From Kitasatospora humi (GTDB lineage Bacteria; Actinomycetota; Actinomycetes; Streptomycetales; Streptomycetaceae): a stretch of DNA of 64,000 nt. The translations under genes and the position numbers were made by a program. Every line of letters begins with the position of its first letter. Position 1 is the first letter of the stretch. Shown here one piece after another: positions 61,509-64,000 of this stretch. A model generated the notes under the pieces. That model saw only the letters and a program-made list of their open reading frames with translations. It was not told where the DNA came from and did no database searches. The stretch covers positions 1 to 64,000 of the forward strand of contig NZ_JAJJPA010000010.1 of assembly GCF_020907985.1 (NCBI RefSeq), read 5' to 3'.

Positions 61509-61934
61509 TCATCGCGCGGCCCCGCGCCGGACCAGCCACCAGCGGGTGCCGGCCGCGCCCGCCGCCACCGCCGCCAGCGCGGCCAGCAGGGTGCCCGTCA
61601 GGTAGCCGACGGCGAGCGCCGGGTGATGGCCGACCAGCAGCCGGCGCACGTCCAGGCAGTAGGTGGAGAAGGTGGTGAACCCGCCCAGCACCCCGGTGCC
61701 GAAGAACGGCCGGACCAGCCGGTGGGCCGGCCGCCCTTCGGTGACCGCCACCAGGAAGACCCCGATCACCAGGCAGCCCGCCGCGTTGATCAGCAGGGTG
61801 GTCCACGGGAAGGTCCCGCCGGGCGTCGGCCACAGCAGCCCGAGCCCGTACCGCACCTCCGCGCCGAGCACACCCCCGACCCCCACCACGGCCACCGCCT
61901 GGTACTGCGCCGCCGTCGCGGTCCGCTGCGCCAC
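61509..61934 (-). CDS. crcB: fluoride exporter CrcB (first copy)
   Basis: A 141-residue Fluc/CrcB protein: GVLGAEVRYGLGLLWP, FPWTTLLINAAGCLVIGVFL, and GVLGGFTTFSTYCLDVRRLL with the FTTFSTY track. The GTG at 61934 is two bases after the MOSC stop. No fluoride riboswitch is recognisable upstream of the operon. Confidence 0.92.
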   Translation of the reverse strand: MAQRTATAAQYQAVAVVGVGGVLGAEVRYGLGLLWPTPGGTFPWTTLLINAAGCLVIGVFLVAVTEGRPAHRLVRPFFGTGVLGGFTTFSTYCLDVRRLLVGHHPALAVGYLTGTLLAALAAVAAGAAGTRWWLVRRGAAR

Positions 61935-61936
61935 GA

Positions 61937-62596
61937 CTAGCCCGCCTTCTCCTCGACCCGCCGCCGGGCCCGGTCCCGCAGCTTCTCCGGCAGCTCGGCC
62001 ACCGGCAGCAGCCTGGGCAGCAGCGCCGGCTCCAGGGTCACCGCCCGGAAGACGGTGGCCACGTCCAGCCCGTGCCCGGGCCGGTGCACCACCCGCACCC
62101 GGTCCCCGGCGGCCACCGGCCCCGCCTCGACCACCCGCAGATAGGCACCCGGTCGGGCCCGCTCGGAGAACCGCCGCACCCAGCCCTGCACGCCCAGCCA
62201 ACCCTGGAAGGTGCGGCACGGGATCCGCGGTGCGCAGACCTCCAGCAGCGGTCCGTCCCCGATCTGCCAGCGCTCGCCGATCAGCGCGCCGTTGACGTCC
62301 AGGCCCTCGGTGGTCAGGTTCTCGCCGAACACCCCGGGCGGCAGCTCCCGGTCCAGTTCCAGCGCCCAGTCGGCCAGGTCCTCGGCCGCATAGGCGTACA
62401 CCGCCTGGTCGGGGCCGCCGTGGTGACGCAGGTCGCAGACGGTGTCACCGGCCACCCCGCTGCCGTCCGCCGCAGGCGCGACCACCACCGGGCCGGTCAC
62501 CGGCCGCTTGTCGATCCCGGTCCTGCCGGGCGCGGCGAAGTCGGTCGGCCGTGCCGTCCCGATGTTGACGGAGCGAATGAAGGGCTGGGGTTGCAT
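61937..62596 (-). CDS. MOSC-domain protein (YiiM-like)
   Basis: A 219-residue MOSC protein: RTGIDKRPV, DTVCDLRHHGGPDQAVYAYAAED, GVFGENLTTEGLD, and the conserved Cys in VCAPRIPCRTFQGWLG, which holds sulfur or molybdenum-cofactor ligands in the family. First gene of the MOSC-crcB-crcB operon; the link to fluoride export is probably just co-transcription. Confidence 0.9.
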   Translation of the reverse strand: MQPQPFIRSVNIGTARPTDFAAPGRTGIDKRPVTGPVVVAPAADGSGVAGDTVCDLRHHGGPDQAVYAYAAEDLADWALELDRELPPGVFGENLTTEGLDVNGALIGERWQIGDGPLLEVCAPRIPCRTFQGWLGVQGWVRRFSERARPGAYLRVVEAGPVAAGDRVRVVHRPGHGLDVATVFRAVTLEPALLPRLLPVAELPEKLRDRARRRVEEKAG

Positions 62597-62803
62597 GCCC
62601 CTCACGCTACCGGCCCGGCCCGACCCGACCCAGGCCCGGACGGCGCAGCTGATCGGGCCGCCAGCCCCGCCCCGGATCAAGGTGGAGCCCATGGACCGCC
62701 CGCGCCGCCCCTCACCGCTGCCGGATCGGCGGCGGCCGGATCGGCGGGGACCGGTCCGGCGGCCAGGGTTGAGGAATCCGCACCTCGGGCACATGCTGGT
62801 CAG

Positions 62804-62998
62804 ATGACCGGGATGTTCGAAGAGGAGCTCCGCGCGCAGCTGGCGGCGGCCCGCGAGGACCTGGCCAGAGCCACCGCCGAGGGCGACCTCGACGGCGTGC
62901 AGGCCTGCGAGGGCCGGATCGCCGGGCTGCTCAGGCTGGCCGCCAGCCACGGGATCAACCTGCCGCACACCCCGTCCGAGGAACGCGGCAACACTTGA
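62804..62998 (+). CDS. small coiled-coil protein, unknown
   Basis: A 64-residue protein: an amphipathic helix (FEEELRAQLAAAREDLARATAEGDLDGVQACEGRIAGLL) and a short tail. Such proteins are common beside tRNA-Leu and fha genes in streptomycetes, as I recall. Codon usage looks coding; ATG 62804 lacks a clear ribosome site, so it may be leaderless. Confidence 0.65.
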   Translation: MTGMFEEELRAQLAAAREDLARATAEGDLDGVQACEGRIAGLLRLAASHGINLPHTPSEERGNT

Positions 62999-63026
62999 GC
63001 CTTTCCGCACCGCCCCCGTACATGCC

Positions 63027-63062
63027 GAAGGCCCGGTTCGGATTTCTCCGAACCGGGCCTTC
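63027..63062 (-). terminator. terminator of the first tRNA-Leu gene
   Basis: GAAGGCCCGGTTCGG-N6-CCGAACCGGGCCTTC, a perfect 15-bp stem just downstream (minus strand) of tRNA-Leu. Confidence 0.88.
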
Positions 63063-63068
63063 CGGTTG

Positions 63069-63152
63069 TGCGCGAGGGGGGAGTTGAACCCCCACGCCCT
63101 TTCGGGCACTGGAACCTGAATCCAGCGCGTCTGCCTATTCCGCCACCCGCGC
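63069..63152 (-). tRNA. tRNA-Leu (CAG), copy 1
   Basis: Minus-strand 84-nt tRNA: starts GCGCGGGTGGCGGAATAGGC, anticodon loop with CAG (CTGGATTCAGGTTCCAG), a long class II variable arm (TGCCCGAAAGGGCG), T-loop GGTTCAACTCC and a CTCGCGC acceptor. CCA is not encoded. Confidence 0.97.
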
Positions 63153-63286
63153 ATCTGGGTGCTGTTGAAGATGCTAGCCGATCGTCCGGGTGAGGTCGAA
63201 GCCGACCGTCCCGCCGGGCCGGACCGCGCGCTCCGGCCCCGGTCGCGAGCCCCGGAGCGCCATGCCGCACCGCCTCCGTACATGCC

Positions 63287-63322
63287 GAAGGCCCGGTTCG
63301 GATTTCTCCGAACCGGGCCTTC
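63287..63322 (-). terminator. terminator of the second tRNA-Leu gene
   Basis: Identical 15-bp stem to the one at 63027-63062, displaced by 260 bp. Confidence 0.88.
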
Positions 63323-63328
63323 CGGTTG

Positions 63329-63412
63329 TGCGCGAGGGGGGAGTTGAACCCCCACGCCCTTTCGGGCACTGGAACCTGAATCCAGCGCGTCTGCCTATTC
63401 CGCCACCCGCGC
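63329..63412 (-). tRNA. tRNA-Leu (CAG), copy 2
   Basis: Identical in sequence to the tRNA at 63069-63152 and 260 bp from it, in the same orientation. This copy is upstream in transcription order. Confidence 0.97.
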
Positions 63413-63841
63413 ATCTGGGTGTTGTCGAAGATGCTAGCCGATCGTCCGGGTGAGGTCGAACCGGTTCGATCCGGCTTCTTTCCCACTCGGCCGGTTTCGG
63501 CTCCCTCTCGGGCGCCCCTTCCGACGTGGAAAACATTAGCACGGCCGCGACCCAACCTACGAATCCATCCCCCGGCACCCCCTGCACGGCCGCGCCGGGC
63601 CCGCCACCCGGAGCGGTCGCGGGACGGCGGAGACGAACGGGTGAGCCGCGGATGACGGCGCCCGGCCGGGGGTACCTGTCCCTGCGCGCCACATGGCCGT
63701 TGTGGGGCATCCCACGCCCCGCGACCACATGGCCGGGGAACCGTACAGATGGCCGCGGCGTGGATACGATCAGTACGGAAGTACCGCAATCGGGCCCCCG
63801 GCCCGACCGGAAGCCCGAGAGCCCTTGGAAGGGGGTGCCCC
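63413..63841. other. promoter region of tRNA-Leu and FhaA-like gene
   Basis: 429 bp without a convincing gene. Short frames here are Arg/Pro-rich and lack start signals. The region must hold the promoter for the tRNA (minus) and the FHA gene (plus); TGGATACGATCAGTACG near 63758-63776 has a plausible -10 hexamer (GATACGAT). Confidence 0.5.
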
Positions 63842-64000
63842 GTGGGAGTGCTGAAGAAGTTCGAGCAGCGACTTGAGGGTCTCGTGAACGGCACCTTCGC
63901 CAAGGTGTTCAAGTCCGAGGTCCAGCCCGTGGAGATCGCCGGTGCGCTGCAGCGCGAGTGCGACAACAACGCCACCATCTGGAACCGGGAACGCACCGTA
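63842..64000 (+). CDS. FhaA-like protein (DUF3662 and FHA), 5' part only
   Basis: The first 53 codons of a protein opening GVLKKFEQRLEGLVNGTFAK, then FKSEVQPVEIAGALQRECDNNA: the DUF3662 domain of FhaA, a forkhead-associated protein that binds phosphothreonines made by PknA/PknB and acts in cell-wall synthesis. GTG 63842 follows GGAAGGGGG. The gene runs off the window, so the FHA domain itself is not seen. Confidence 0.88.
   Translation, partial: MGVLKKFEQRLEGLVNGTFAKVFKSEVQPVEIAGALQRECDNNATIWNRERTV

Noticed and set aside
62597..62803. Fluoride riboswitch before the MOSC-crcB operon
   Set aside because: The expected conserved GGNGATGG and pseudoknot sequences are not visible on the minus strand.
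63526..63876. 116-codon frame before the FHA gene
   Set aside because: Overlaps the clearly coding start of the FhaA-like gene in another frame and has a Pro/Arg-rich non-protein-like product.

Overview
The window is high-GC actinobacterial DNA, most likely from a Streptomycetaceae chromosome (Streptomyces, Kitasatospora or a close relative). The signs are an SsgA-family sporulation regulator, a chaplin, XRE/DUF397 pairs, a FUSC/HTTM/DUF5819 block, rare TTA (bldA-type) codons, and Leu-tRNA genes next to an FhaA-like FHA gene. The presence of thiC, ssgA-like, bkd and fha genes in one stretch recalls the S. coelicolor core chromosome; that comparison is from memory, not from a search.

Layout. 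0-13.5 kb is mostly core: thiC under a TPP riboswitch, an SPFH/flotillin gene with a small OB-like partner, a TIM-barrel/membrane-protein pair, a cupin-tenA operon, an ssgA-like gene, a Nudix gene, a flavohemoglobin with a repeat-bearing N-terminus, and a helix-turn-helix regulator paired with an alpha/beta hydrolase. 13.5-21.8 kb is accessory. It holds duplicated fragments, a Nudix-XRE operon facing a 40-codon peptide gene joined to a PIMT-family methyltransferase (a candidate aspartimide RiPP locus), a frameshifted DUF6879 gene, and a WhiJ/AbaA-type set (XRE, DUF397, HATPase) around a 20-bp perfect palindrome. 21.9-24.0 kb carries a WXG100-like gene, an Amidase_6 effector candidate and a membrane protein that could be its immunity partner.

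24-44 kb: a quinone reductase with an MmyB-type regulator, a secreted protein, the branched-chain keto-acid dehydrogenase operon (bkdABC) with a divergent Lrp regulator, and paaN with a divergent TetR gene. The bkd and paaN promoters share nearly identical PaaR-like inverted repeats, which suggests common control. Then come TetR and MerR regulators with small partners, an FAD monooxygenase followed by a 32-bp VNTR, an MpaB-type oxygenase, a secreted sedolisin, an XRE regulator, trmO and a SpoU methyltransferase.

44-64 kb: a J-domain/rhodanese, DUF5819, HTTM and FUSC gene run; a PAS-GAF-PP2C-HATPase phosphatase; a rhomboid-like protein; an MprF-like protein; an orphan LuxR response regulator; a chaplin with an Asp/His-rich tail; a catalytically degraded tyrosine recombinase and an MFS gene, divergent and each with an early TTA codon; a hydrolase; a roadblock protein; a MOSC-crcB-crcB operon; two tandem tRNA-Leu(CAG) genes; and the start of an FhaA-like gene that runs off the window.
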